Assembly: GCA_000349905.1 (NCBI GenBank) | Contig: KB722737.1 | Span: 1,489,335 to 1,553,334 of the forward strand | Reading direction: 5' to 3' | Length of the DNA stretch: 64,000 nt | Source of the DNA: Volvariella volvacea V23 | Taxonomy: Eukaryota; Basidiomycota; Agaricomycetes; Agaricales; Pluteaceae | Shown here: positions 47,247 through 58,886 of the stretch, in pieces | How positions within the stretch are numbered: position 1 is the first letter of the stretch | How the letters are laid out: each line of letters starts with the position of its first letter | Notes under the pieces: generated by a model | The model's input: the letters and a program-made list of their open reading frames with translations, nothing else | Databases searched by the model: none | What the model was told of the DNA's origin: nothing | Program-made: the position numbers and the translations under genes

Positions 47247-47495
47247 GGCGTTCGTATGGGTTGGCTGAAGTGCTACTGAAATGAGTCAAAATTTCGGTGC
47301 ATTATGTAAGTCGTAATGATGTCAATGATGGGTTTACTAGAACTTGTGCGGTGAGTTGTGTGTCCAGTATTCCCCTAGTTCTGTCCTTCTATCATCCCTA
47401 GGCATACTCAACTTACTTGGGTAAATCGGTAGCACGTCAACCTTACCCATTGTTGTCTTCATAGACTCGAGCCATCCAAAATCTTGCAACGGCCC

Positions 47496-50400
47496 ATGCC
47501 TACTACCCCATCCTTCTCCTCCTTTCCGCCGTCCTTCAGCTCATTTCCGGTCCTTGACCCTGAGCCTAATAAGCCATCCTCGAGTGCCGAACCCGCCCAG
47601 AGGCGCAAACGTTCAAGGTCTCCCAATCACGACAAAAAGAAGCACAGACGATCCAACAAAGGGAAAGAGCGCGACCGCGACCGCGAACATAAGAGCAAAT
47701 CCAAATCCAAATCCAAACAGGATCATGAGAATGGTTACAAGGCCGATGGATCCTTACAACCTGTGCAAGATGAAGCATCCAAGTATTTCTACTCGGACCG
47801 CAGGGGTGACCCAATGAATGTGCAATATGGAGGATTACATGCTGGAGATGTACCCAAGTACCACGCGGTGGCTCGTACGTCAATGCATTCTCGCTGTCTC
47901 AACTCTAATGATGGAAAAGGTGGCAGATTCGTTCTTGGTCTCCCCCGGGGATGGGCTGTCACCCAGCGGACGGGCAAGAGTGTCGTAATAGACCTTGTAG
48001 GCACCCACAAGGTCGGTGTACACATGCAAGCTTTCTTGTTCTCCACTAACGCTGGCACGATCGCAGCTTTCTGGCCTCACGGATTCTCGTGCACGTGCCC
48101 TGCTCCAGGCTCCTCCCGTACGCAGACTGGTTTACAGAGAGACCTCCAAATACGAAGAAGATGATGGCGTTATTCGCATTACCTCCCGTCGCCGTGATAC
48201 CTACAAGGCTCACGAATTAACTGCAGAGAATCTACTGCATCCAGACTATGATGAGTCCTCTTCCAGTTCCGATGAATTGAGGGAGGATTCTGAAGACTCG
48301 AGCGAAGACGAAGACAAGATTGAACGTACTGCTCATCAAGAGGCCTTGGCAGAACTAAATAGGAACCTGACTGAGGACCCAACCAACGAAGCCCTCTGGC
48401 TCCAGCTGTTGGACAAGAATCTATCTACTATACCTCTTAATTCTAAAAATGCGACTAAAGCAAGGGCAGAGGTGACGCTCTCCATCATAGAGCGTGCGCG
48501 TGCTGCGTGTCGGCAGAATCAGCTGTCGAAGATACTTCTAATCAAATTCCTCAAAGCGGGGGAGGATGTCTGGGAACCCCATCGGTCTAGGGATGAATGG
48601 GAACGTGCATATGGAACTGGAGGAATTGAGATCTGGATGGAATGGTTAGAGTGGCGGTGGCGGACCAGTAGTCAAGGGATAGACGGGTTCATTGAAGATG
48701 GCATCCGAGTGCTCAAGTCCCTGGGGACTGACACAGGAGCTGATTTGAGCAGGATTCGAGTACTCTGGCGACTCGCAGTCGCCCTTCAGGGTGCTGGTAA
48801 GAGTTTGAATTCTCCCTATATCTTATCTTATTCGGACCATAGGTTTCCATGAGCGGGCTACCGCCCTGTTTCAAGCTCAAGCAGAATTGTGAGTAGACTA
48901 GAGCCACGAATATTTAGATGCTAAGCTGTTGACAGGACATTCAAATCGCCGGAGGCACTTTCCGGATCACCACATCAGACCCAACTAGACACTCTGCAAG
49001 AGTTTTGGGAATCCGGGTACCCTCGTGTTGGAGAAACCGATGCCAAAGGCTGGGCTGCCTGGTTCAGCACTGGGAAGTCAGAGTTTACGGGCTCTCAAGC
49101 CACATCAGTCTTGCAGCCTGATCAGCACCCGGATTCTTACACTGCATGGGCAAACTTCGAATTACGAGCGGACATGTCCCATCATATACCCATCCGTTCA
49201 CCTGACGATCAACCAACCAATACAGACCCTTATACCACGATACTCTTTGGTGATATCAGTCCTTTGCTAGTGGTCCTACGTTCTAACCAAGCCAAACATC
49301 TGTTTCGTTTGGTTTGGTTATCCGTACTGGGTCTTCACGTACCTGGCTTGTCTCTGTTGTTATCAGGCGACGGACTGAACTGGGACGATCGCTGGTCCCT
49401 AGGCCATTTGGCGAAATCCAGCTACTTGGACATTTTCTTCCCGAAAGAGGCAACAGGTACACATTTGACCAATGATGCCGTAGCAGGAGCTATCATTGGG
49501 CGGGCAAAGGAGTATGCCGGAAGCTTTAGTTCAATAAGGAACTGGAGCAAGGACGCATTGTCGCCGCTTGACGTTGGGTTGCGGGACGAGGGCTTGGGCA
49601 AACAATTTGGCAAACCGAGTGGATGTATATGGGGAAAGGAAGACGTGGAAAACGTTGATATCGAGTTTGTGAGGCAGATATTCCGCCAACTCCGAGTTGG
49701 AATAAATGATGCTGAATGGGATTGTCTTGCCTTGGCATTTGAAACTGTCATTAATTTGAAGCAGTTCGTTCTATGAGTTGTTCTCTGCAATTTTGCTATT
49801 GACACCATATTACAGGGCTTCAAGGGCATCACGTGAATTACTCAAGACAGCGTCTGAGTCTGCTGTACATTGGGCTACCCATGCTCATATCGAGAGGATG
49901 CGGGGTAGGATCGAGGACGCGAGAAAGGTATACCAAACTGTGCTTGTTCACTCGAACGTCAACGCCGCCCAGTATCGAGGGCAAATGTGGTGGGATTGGG
50001 CGGAAATGGAATGGCTTGCAGGAGGGGATGCAGATGCCTTAGCTATTGTGCTAAAATCAGTTGGGATGAGTGGAAAGGGAGGACCCGTGATCCTTCGAGC
50101 AACTCGGTTGCTAGAAGAAGCAGTTGAGAACACAGGTGAAGAACATTGGAAGGAACGTGAAGCCTGGGTGAAGTTGAGAGCGCTGCTTGAAGTAGTCGGG
50201 AGCTCATCAGTGTCACGCTGTCTTTCAGTCATGGAGAGGTATCGGGCAACAGGTTCCAAAGCAGCGCGCGAAAGCATGACGGTAGCTTCGTTGATGATGA
50301 TCCACCGCTATGCTACTGTAAGAAACCACCCCCTCCGCCGAGAAATTCTTAGGTCGAATGCGGAGCAGGCGCTGGAGGAATTTCCGAGTAATTCTGCAAT

Positions 50401-51041
50401 GTTGGGATTGTTCTTGGAAGGCGAGAAGGGGCTGGGCATATGGGGAAGAGTCAGAAGCGAGTTGGGAGACTCTAAAGGAAGGATCAAAGACACGGCACGC
50501 AGAGTACAAGAAGTATGGATCGCGGGATGGGAGCGGAGTAGATGGTCAGCTGAGGTTGAACGAACCAGGAACGGGCTAGCTGCTGCGACTGCCAGTGAAC
50601 GGTGTGTCGCGTTGCTGTCGTTGCAGTCGATCAACTGAATGGTTTCTAGCACACGCGGAAGTGCCACCCTTTGGCGCATTTACATCGAGTTCGAGTTACG
50701 TGCTGGGCAGCCCCAACGAGCGAAGCAGCTGCTGTTCATGGCCATCAGGGAATGCCCACTCTGGAAGGGTGTGTATCTGCTTATTATACGGATTACATAT
50801 AACTGACGTAGGAACAGAGTTATACTTGATTGCGTTCACCTCACTGCGGAGCGTGTTCACCGCTCGGGAACTCGGTGGGCTGGCAGAAACGATGGCAGAG
50901 CGAGGCCTCAGACTGCGGCAGGACCCAGAGGGGGTGTGGAAGACAGAAGAGGAGCAGAGGTCGAGTGAGGGGGAGAGCGACGGGGAGATGGACGAGATAG
51001 AGGAGCGGGCGCGGGAGACACGAAGACTAATGCCATACTAA
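47496..51041 (+). CDS. NRDE2, nuclear RNA surveillance/splicing protein
   Basis: It partners the Mtr4 helicase and acts in nuclear RNA silencing and splicing fidelity (Nrl1 in S. pombe). The start is ATG 47496 (MPTTPSFSSFPPSFSSF); a frame opening 12 bases earlier begins with TTG. A basic, Arg/Lys/Ser-rich N-terminus (RKRSRSPNHDKKKHRRSNKG) precedes the conserved YFYSDRRGDPMNVQYGGLHA and GDVPKYHAVA. The NRDE2 domain follows: AHQEALAELNRNLTEDPTNE with LWLQLLDKNL, SIIERARAACRQNQLSKILL, EIWMEWLEWRWRTSSQ. HAT-like helical repeats continue: MRGRIEDARKVYQTVLVHSN, WRIYIEFELRAGQPQRAKQL. The acidic end RARETRRLMPY has its stop at 51039-51041. About ten introns are needed. Identification rests on domain order and motifs. 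Confidence 0.9.
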
Positions 51042-51393
51042 ATATATTGTAACGTTAAGTTGAATGCTAGCTCGGTGGAAGCCAAATAAAAGACAACAGG
51101 TCCTCGAGTCGGTTTTGTGATTGTCCTCCGTCGTCTGTGCTCTACCTTTTTTCTCCTGTTCTCCCGCCAGCTACGCTGTGCTTGCTCAAGTGCGGCTAAC
51201 TGTGCGTTGCTGGCGCCCTCTTCCTCCCTTTCTCTTCTCCAGTCAATATCAGCCTCCCTTCCTTTTGCCCGTTTTTCTTGACCCGTCCCCGTTGACAAAG
51301 ACGGCTTTGTCAACGGCCTCGCTCCCTCAAACGCCTGGTTCCGCACTGCTTTCGCGCACTCACAACTCATTCACTCCTTCCTTCGCAACTATC

Positions 51394-54190
51394 ATGCCAA
51401 CCATCCCCGCCTCGGCTTTCGTGGTTTCCCGTGAAGAATGGCCTGACGCTGACTTCGATCTCCCCGACGATCTCCCTTTGCATACCGCTTCCACTGGGAT
51501 AGATGAGGATGAAGAGGATTGGGATGTTGAGATGAACTTCGGAAAGACTGGGGGTGCCAAAGTCGTCCCACCACTCTCAGGCTCAGAGTCCAGTTCCTCC
51601 GCAATCTCTCAGTCTCCAGCCACTATAACCATCCGACCACCAATGCGACGTCAAACTACCGACGACGAGGAGGATGAAGGTGTTTCAACCATCAAAGCTA
51701 ACGCTTCGACTGTACCGGCCTCCCAACCCACACCTGTCGAAGACGACTTTGAAGACGCCTTTGCACTGCCTGCGGATCTCACACAGCTCTCACTTGCTCC
51801 TTTGTCCCTCAATCACCGTGCGTCAAAGCACTCTTTGGAGTGGGGAGACAAANNNNNNNNNNNNNNNNNNNNNNNNNNNNNNNNNNNNNNNNNNNNNNNN
51901 NNNNNNNNNNNNNNNNNNNNNNNNNNNNNNNNNNNNNNNNNNNNNNNNNNNNGATCAAACCTCATCGTCACACTCGTCCGATGCATATTCGACACTCGGT
52001 TTTGCTGACGCATCACCCTCGAATTCCGCATCATCTGCTTCACTACCAGACACGGAGACTGAGGAAGAGGAAGAAGACGACCTTGACGGTCTTGTCATCC
52101 CTCCTGCATTGTTTGATTCTGGCAAGCAATTGAGCAAGATGCTAGAACTAAAGAAGAAAGCTTTAGTTACTGGGGACCAGCTCAAGGTTGCAAGCCCCGA
52201 TCCCGAAGATGACATGGAGATGGGTTTGATTATTGATGACGATGTGGATTTGAGCCCCAGCAGGCTGCTCATTAATGCTCAACAATCGAAGCATCAATCG
52301 AGCCGTAGCAACATTCCTGTTCGGGCTTCAACTTTGCGCCCACCTTCGAGAGCCAAGATGGACAGAGCAAAATCCCCTGTAAACCCACCGCCATCTTCTG
52401 TTCGCCAACTGCAAAGACTCAGACTATCGCCTTCTCCTCCCCTTCCTGCACCGATCCGTTCCCAAACACAAACCTTTCAAGCCCTTGGTGCCCCAGCGGC
52501 CTCATCCAGCTCCCTTCTTGCGACCAAGCCGGGTAGTCTACGCGGGCAGAAGTCTCACTCTGGTTTGAAGCCTCCCACTCCTCCTGGCACCTTACGCAAG
52601 ATGACGCGCAAAGCTTCTTTGTCGTCTCTTATAGAGACTAGTAATCAAGCATCAGGTTCTGGAACCGTTGCAGCGGGACCAAAGGCCCGCTACGAGGAAC
52701 CCACTGCTGCATCGCGCGCAAAAACACATAAGAATTCCATGAGCCGTATGAATGCACAGGACTTCAAAGTGCCACCCACACGTCCCTCAACGCCTTCATC
52801 CAACACAGCTGCACTCCGGCTTACCATGCCTACTCAATCACGGCTCAAGTTACGTCCTGCGCTGTCCGCAGTATTTTCAAATGCCTCCGGGACGGCTTCT
52901 GCAGCTCCCTCTCCCATTGAACGTGCAACCTCTCCCCAGAACATACCTCGTCCGCCCTCGTCTGCATCACTCCGATCCCGTGCACCTATCCCTGTCCCTG
53001 TGGCCCCTGTTGCACCTAAACTACTGCGACGGCCCAAGCGCCAACGCACCTATGGCGATGGTACAGAACTTGATGATATAGAGGATTTACCTCTTGATCG
53101 CGAGAAGGAAGGCCGTTTCAGAGTTCAACCAAAAGGGTACGGTAATCGTGTGCCTGGTGGGACATACTCTTCAAAATCAGCCGAGAAAGAGAAAGAGAAG
53201 GCGCCAAGTACGAGTTCTGGAACAGGGACAATACGTCGGAAAAAGCGCGATGGTTCGAGTGGTAGCACTGGTGAGGCTGCAGCTTATTATACGTTTGCCT
53301 TGTTCTTATTCTTATTTTAGAGCCCGCCTCCGCGTTGCCCGCTCCAATTCACACTCTACGGCGGACCTCACGGATCGAACTCTCAAAGGCTTTGGCCCCC
53401 TCAGAGCCAACCCCCAAGAAAAAGAAGAGGGCAGCCACACCAACTAACAACCAACAAAAACGAAAGCCGACACTGATACGGAACCTCGGTAGTGCTAATG
53501 CTCCAAAGGGTATAACTTTGTTTCCTGATGGTCATAACCATGCTAACTGATATCATAGTGGTGGGTGATATGAGATGGAACCCACAGCTGCTGCGGTGGG
53601 AGGGCAATGACCAAGTCCTTCGTGATTTTGATGTTGCTGTCGGCACTTCAACAAGGCCTGCGCTTATCACACAACTAACAGGATCTTCAGTAGGATCTCC
53701 TGTTGGTGGATTTGCATCTGGTGCACGAATAGTCGGAAATATGATTTTTGATCCCACACGTATGTGCTGGATCTCAACACTGCCACCCGACGAGGACGAG
53801 CCGGACGTATTTGAAAATCTTGCTGACGATGAAGATGACACTTGGGTGTCAAAGGGTGGCACTATTCGCGCAAGTTCACAAGGAACTGCCACAACCACCA
53901 CATCAGATGCAAGTAGTACGTGCGGAGCCACCTCAAGCGCGTCGTCGATAGCCAGTCCAAGACGCAGTCATTCAAGGGCCTTTTCAGATTCGGGTAGCGA
54001 TCGTGGTTCCAGAGCATCAATGGTTTACGATGTCGACGAAACCTTTGCTGAGCTGTGTCGTCTAGCAGAGGAAAGGCATCGACAGGAAATGAGGGATTGG
54101 CGAATTGCCCTATCTGTCCATGATGCATTTGATGAGCCCGACCGATCATACCTGTACGAAATCAGGGCGGTTGCAACCAGACGATATTGA
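51394..54190 (+). CDS. Byr4/Bfa1-like septation GAP subunit
   Basis: This is a regulatory half of the two-component GAP (with Cdc16/Bub2) that restrains the septation-initiation GTPase. Start ATG 51394 (MPTIPASAFVVSREEWPDAD); the acidic N-terminus EDWDVEMNFG is typical. A long disordered Ser/Pro/Lys-rich middle follows. The conserved C-terminus reads VVGDMRWNPQLLRWEGND, LRDFDVAVGTSTRPALITQL and RIVGNMIFDPTRMCWISTLP, matching the Byr4 core; the join PK-VVGD needs an intron near 53510-53560. The end is IRAVATRRY with its stop at 54188-54190. A 100-N gap interrupts the first exon: the frame before and after differs, so the true gap length is probably a multiple of three. Orthology is by motif; function by inference from yeast. 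Confidence 0.83.
51853..51952. other. Assembly gap (100 N) within coding sequence
   Basis: This is exactly 100 N, so a placeholder. Coding before it ends on a codon boundary (GAC AAA) and coding after it begins on one (GAT CAA), so 100 cannot be the true coding length unless an intron is hidden there. Confidence 0.98.
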
Positions 54191-54900
54191 TCACACTATG
54201 CAGGTATGCTCTCTCCCATCACTCTTAATCATTAACCTTCTTTTTATTATTATGGACCTTTTTGCTTTCTTTATTCCATTTGACTTTCCTTAGGCCTTTG
54301 GGTTTTAGTCCCTGTTGTTTTTGCTCGTGTTACATCCTTGTCCTTTCATCCAATATGCCCTTTAATTATTTTGCAGTCCATTTGTTCGTCCAACATCCAA
54401 CTTCGTATATGCCTTTTTACCCACCCACGAATCGCAATTTCCACATCTACACCCCCTTCTCCCCTGATATTCCCCCCACCACCCCTCCCACCGCCTTTCG
54501 TTCGCCATAGGCACAGGCCCGTGGTTCAATCCTCCTTGCTCCTCACACTGCATACGGCGCATTGAAACTCGCATTATCCGATTCTCCCATACCCATTGTA
54601 ATTCCCAATTTTGTTCGTCGGGCTTCCTATTTCCTCTCTAGTGATGATTCTATGGAAATCATGGTGAACATATGCAATTGTGTTTTTAGCATTACCCTTC
54701 CTTTGCCTCTCTACTTCCTTGCAGAAAGTTCGTTGCCTACAGTCATTACCGCATTCCTGGCATTCGTACACACAACAATACTAATATCATATGCACATCT
54801 CATCTTCCAATTTTTTGCTGGATTCATTCAAGTGTAATGATACAATGTGTGAGTACATAAGTGATACGTAGCGGAGCAACGAAAGTGTACTATAGCAACA
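54191..54900. other. Intergenic between convergent genes
   Basis: This region of about 700 bp is pyrimidine-rich on the plus strand and lies between the Byr4-like gene and the ferric reductase 3' end. Open frames are short and Pro/Phe-rich, consistent with chance. No RNA gene or repeat was seen. Confidence 0.45.
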
Positions 54901-57060
54901 TTATAAAGAGAATAACTCCGTATGCAATGCAATGCCGCCCAACTCAGCACCCCTCGTCATTCCCAACCGCGCAACCGCATTTGAGGTTTCCCGTATCAGA
55001 CTACCTGGTCCGCTGACACAAACAGCTACTCCGCCTCCTAAACCGCACCACCTCAGCCTTGTATTAGGCCTTGCCGCTTCAACAGTCTCTACGTCATTTC
55101 CCGCTCCGTCACCTTGAGTGTTGTTGTCCGAGGTGACGGATCCAGCTTCAGAGGCCTTGGTGGGTTGTGTTGGAGGGGGAGTAATTAAGCCTTGCAAAAG
55201 AACGTATGCAGAGGGTCGAATAACCAAGACATCGCAGTTTGGCAGTGGAGGGACCGTGTCCGGATCGCACAGACAGGTAACAAAAATCGTGATATAGAGA
55301 TCCAAGGAAGAGCTCGCTGCTACTCCGGCAATTTGCGACAGCATCGGCAAGAACCATTGGAGCGCTCCAAACGAACGCACACACCACGCAAAATGGATTC
55401 GTCTCGTTCGCTCGCCATCAGGTCGCCGGAGTTTGACGCATCGACCAACTATGTCATCCAATAAACCAATGGTGAAGGTTGCTCCGCTGCCACCAGCGAG
55501 GAGGAGCACAGATTCGTAATTGCCGAGATCAACGCTGGATCCGCCGTAGGGCCCATCAATCATGACACTGACCGGCACTTCAACGCTTTCTCTATCGGCT
55601 TTCTCGCCAGCATGCTGAAGGTATTCGATGATCTGGTCCCGTTCCGAGATTGCAAACTTGTTTAGCGCCCGCGTCCAGTCACCCACTGAACGGGATCCGA
55701 GGTATATTCCAGGGGAAGAAAGACAGGTTATTGGTGGAGGAGCGGAAAGAATAGTAAGCGGGTGTGATTCCAGCACTCGGCCACCAAAGAAGACTCTGAG
55801 CCGCACATGCTGACCGGCTATCCAGCCTCCATCAGCGTGGGGGATCCGAATCTAGCCGTGACCCGTCTATCAGCTGTTGTTCGCAACACATAACCAAGAC
55901 GTACCACGGTCATTTGCGTTGAGACGGGAGTTAGATACGCATCCTTGATTCGCATGCGGAGTAGGCGCAGTAGGAAGTCACATCCGTAGAATGCTAGTGG
56001 AGGGAAGATCCACGGAGTAGCGTATGGAGTATGGTAGCAGATAGTCACGAAAAACGCAACGAACGTCAAGACGCTAACAGAGTGTGAGTATGGAATGGCA
56101 ACAAGGCAGGATAGAGCGTACTGCACAAAGAAAAAGATGTCATAGAACCACTTCCTGACTGGTTTCAGGCTGCTGAGAACTATTATGCACAGCAAAGCAA
56201 ATGCTGCAATCCCAAGCATCTCCTTTTCCTCACCCATTATGGGGGCGCGATATCTGAGATGATTCTCAATCCACATTGACCCGTGGATTACAGCACAAAT
56301 AAATATGCTTCGTCCGACCCATCTATGAATAAAGTTCAATTTCTCGTAACCATTACCCGGACCAAGTAAAAGCGAGAGAATAGAGTTCTTGGTGGCAAAC
56401 AGGAACACCAGGGGGAGTTGTGCGACAGCAAGAAAGCCTGCAAGGAAGAAGTCATCAGTCACATATGACGAATCAATCCCATCAAGCGTCAGTGCGTACC
56501 CGCGCGGTTGGAGTTACTTTTTAAAGGAGCCTTATAAATCATGCAAACAAGCACCGTCACAATATATGTAGCAATGAGAAATGCTGAGGAAGGTCTTTGG
56601 TTGACTCGGATGAATTGGAGGAGCAATAGGTCATACCTTGCCCTGCGTTGAGATTGATGCCTGGTGACGACCAGTAGACAGTGCTGGATAACGTCTGTAA
56701 TAGTCCTCGCAGTTTCCTGCCCCTCGTTGGCCGCTGTGCGTCGTTGCGAGAGGAATTGGATCGCTCCACCCTTTGCTTGGGAGCATGGTCTGAATCCCAA
56801 ACCTCGTAGACCCCGAAAAAGTCCGTCAATGCCCTTCCAGTGCGCACTGCATGCACAAGACTGGGAAGGGAGTAGATAATAGCAGCAGCAGCAACGGAGG
56901 CCCATATGATGGAGAACTTTGTCTGCCATTTTGGATCTTCTGCATAGGAACTCCAGAGCAGCTGACAGTTAGCTGAGGTGTAAGATGTCGACAGTGGAAT
57001 CGCCTACTTGTACTGGCGGAATTCTGGGGGAACCACTGGAGGTGTTCCTGTATTGGCCAT
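54901..57060 (-). CDS. Ferric/cupric reductase, FRE family
   Basis: This plasma-membrane flavocytochrome reduces extracellular Fe(III)/Cu(II) with NADPH. The start is ATG 57060 (MANTGTPPVVPPEFRQY). Several membrane spans lead to the ferric-reductase domain with the first haem pair in FIHRWVGRSIFICAVIHGSM. An intron (GTACGC...GTTAG) must be removed to read FFFVHVLTFVAFFVTICYHT, which restores the second His pair with the same 13-residue spacing; unspliced, a Gln replaces the first His. The FAD motif is HPLTILSAPP. The NADPH part has DGPYGG, LLLAGGSGATF and near the end CVSGPGSLIRE, ending LHTELFSL at the stop 54901-54903. Length of about 600 residues is standard. It lies directly downstream of the Ctr copper transporter on the same strand. 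Confidence 0.9.
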
Positions 57061-57422
57061 TGCGAGGCTTTGAAGGTCGTTGAAGGAGGGTAAGAATGGG
57101 GCTTGGGTATGTTGAGCCCAGATATGCGGGAATGCTCAAAGTGCTACGAGAAGGGGCAGGATATGCTGGGATATTGGAGCACCAGACATGGTGGCTTCGG
57201 GAGGATGTCCGTGACAATGGTGTGACCGTCAAGAAAAAAAATTTGTCTGCCACCCAACCCACCACAATGCCAACAGTCCCAGCAATCAGAGCACCGGCAT
57301 AACAACCCAGAAATAGGAACAGATCCCCGATATTGTCAAGACATCCATCAGATTCGTTACATACTTAACACGGCCTGGCACCCACGACGTCGCAACCTGC
57401 AACGGCTGAGAACGAGGCTAGC
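57061..57422 (-). promoter_or_regulatory. Spacer and promoter between CTR and FRE genes
   Basis: This 362-bp interval separates the copper-transporter stop from the ferric reductase start. I see no convincing coding sequence and no clear metal-response motif by eye. It presumably holds the CTR 3' end and the reductase promoter. Confidence 0.4.
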
Positions 57423-58107
57423 TTAATGTACATGAGTTGACCGCGTATGTCTTCCAAATAACAATTCTCCAACCCCTTCTCCAAGCACGACGGAGAAAAG
57501 AAATCCCAAATTGAATGTCCTTGTTGAGCAATGATCAGTTGCACGAAAACAACAACTCTTAAAGCAACTCACATGACGATTAACATCAAACCATAACCCA
57601 AAGTTAACTGAATCATGTGCAGAACTGCTCGGGGTACGTCATGGGCAAGAATCAAAGGCGGGGCTTGTCGTTGAGACAGCAGCGAGCGGAGTGATGGAGC
57701 TGATTGAGAGATGGGGTGGTTGTCCTTGCCCCCAGCCGCAGCATTAAGTCGGTTTGTCATAATAAGCTGAGCCCTGGGAAAGAGAATGAGCGTCCCAGAA
57801 CTAGGGTCTGGGATTATATGCACCTTGCCGACCAAGTTCGCTCAGCGTTTGCCTTCAAGCTACTAAGCCATCGCTCGCCAATACCCAGCAAAAATAACCC
57901 AATGCATGTCCCCACCATGGCGCCGTTGCTTGTCGGAGTCCAGCCTTGGAAGAGAATAGTATCACCTGGGGTAAAATGAAAGGTTCCATGACTCATGCCA
58001 CCCATAGAGTCTCCCGCAGAGGAATCGGAGCCAGCGGAGCCATGGCCGCTGTGTTGTGCGAGGGCGAAAGTGCTGACAGTAGCAACGGCGAGTAACTGAG
58101 CAAGCAT
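57423..58107 (-). CDS. Ctr-family high-affinity copper transporter
   Basis: This is a trimeric copper(I) importer. The start is ATG 58107 with a probable signal peptide MLAQLLAVATVSTFALAQ; an in-frame extension upstream lacks family character. The luminal N-terminus is short and rich in His, Met, Gly and Ser (HSGHG; MGGMSHG) before FTPGDTILFQGWTPTSNGAM and span 1 (VGTCIGLFLLGIGERWL). A cytosolic loop with NRLNAAAGGKDN precedes span 2, which carries the selectivity motif MLIVM (M-x3-M). Span 3 is LGFLFSVVLGEGVGELLFGR with G-x3-G, ending TRSTHVH at the stop 57423-57425. Two introns are needed. Product about 190 residues, a normal size. The reductase next door could supply Cu(I). Confidence 0.9.
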
Positions 58108-58886
58108 TGCGACCGATGTGGTTGTGAGGAGACGATAAAGAAGGATTGCCAAGCTGCTGCCACTTGCGGCGTGGGAATCTCTATCAGGAGATGCGCTGCC
58201 AGTTGAAAGCCGTATCCCAGCGACATACACAGATGAATGGCGGAGAATGTATTCCGATAAGGTCATTTTTAGTTCCGTTGGCGCCCAAAGCCATACGCTT
58301 TTCACTTTGTCGGTGAGACTTCCGGGCTATCTCGTTGGAAGATGATGGGCACAGTCCTACGAAGTGACATTCCCCGAGCCAGAGCCGAGAAAAGGGCATA
58401 TGGACGCCGTGTCCCCGTGGTTTCCTGGAGATCCGTAGTTGTCCGAAGGATGATAAGATCCGAGCTGGCAAACAAGAAGAAACAGTTGTGGAATACGTGA
58501 CTGAGTGACCAAGAGTGTCGCCCCGAAGGCAATGCCAGAAGAGGTTCTAGAAATGCTAGCGCCATGGGACAGAGTCCAGCTTCGTGAGTACGACTCCCGC
58601 ATTTCCCTGTCCATAGCGGTCTAGCAAATTGTTGCACACGATGTGCCTTTATCGATGCGTGGACACCACTAGGCGCCAGCAGCCAGGGCTTCATAAGTAT
58701 GCATACGACAAGAAGGGACACGGTGTGGAAAGCTCGTCGTGGGGAGGGGATGGCCAGGCTGGTAGGGGAGCGAGGGAGAAGGATGGAAAGAGGGATTGAG
58801 GCTTTTCTGCGGTGTTGTTTGATTGGACAACGTGATCACGCGATCTCGGGCCGGAGTGTGGCCAGCGCACAGCCACCAGGCCAGCC
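58108..58886. promoter_or_regulatory. Divergent promoter region between CTR and UreD genes
   Basis: About 780 bp separate the two start codons. Short frames occur on both strands but none shows a domain, and those near 58700-58890 are shadows of the flanking genes. A shared promoter region is the simplest reading. Confidence 0.4.

Noticed and set aside
47484..47495. NRDE2 start 12 bases upstream
   Set aside because: The codon is TTG; the first ATG in frame is 47496.
54500..54560. tRNA-like GGTTCAATC word
   Set aside because: The upstream sequence is pyrimidine-rich and cannot form the acceptor, D and anticodon arms.
57061..57300. Minus-strand frames between the FRE and CTR genes as a small gene
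   Set aside because: They are short, Ser/Pro/Arg-rich, overlap the FRE 5' end in another phase and show no domain.
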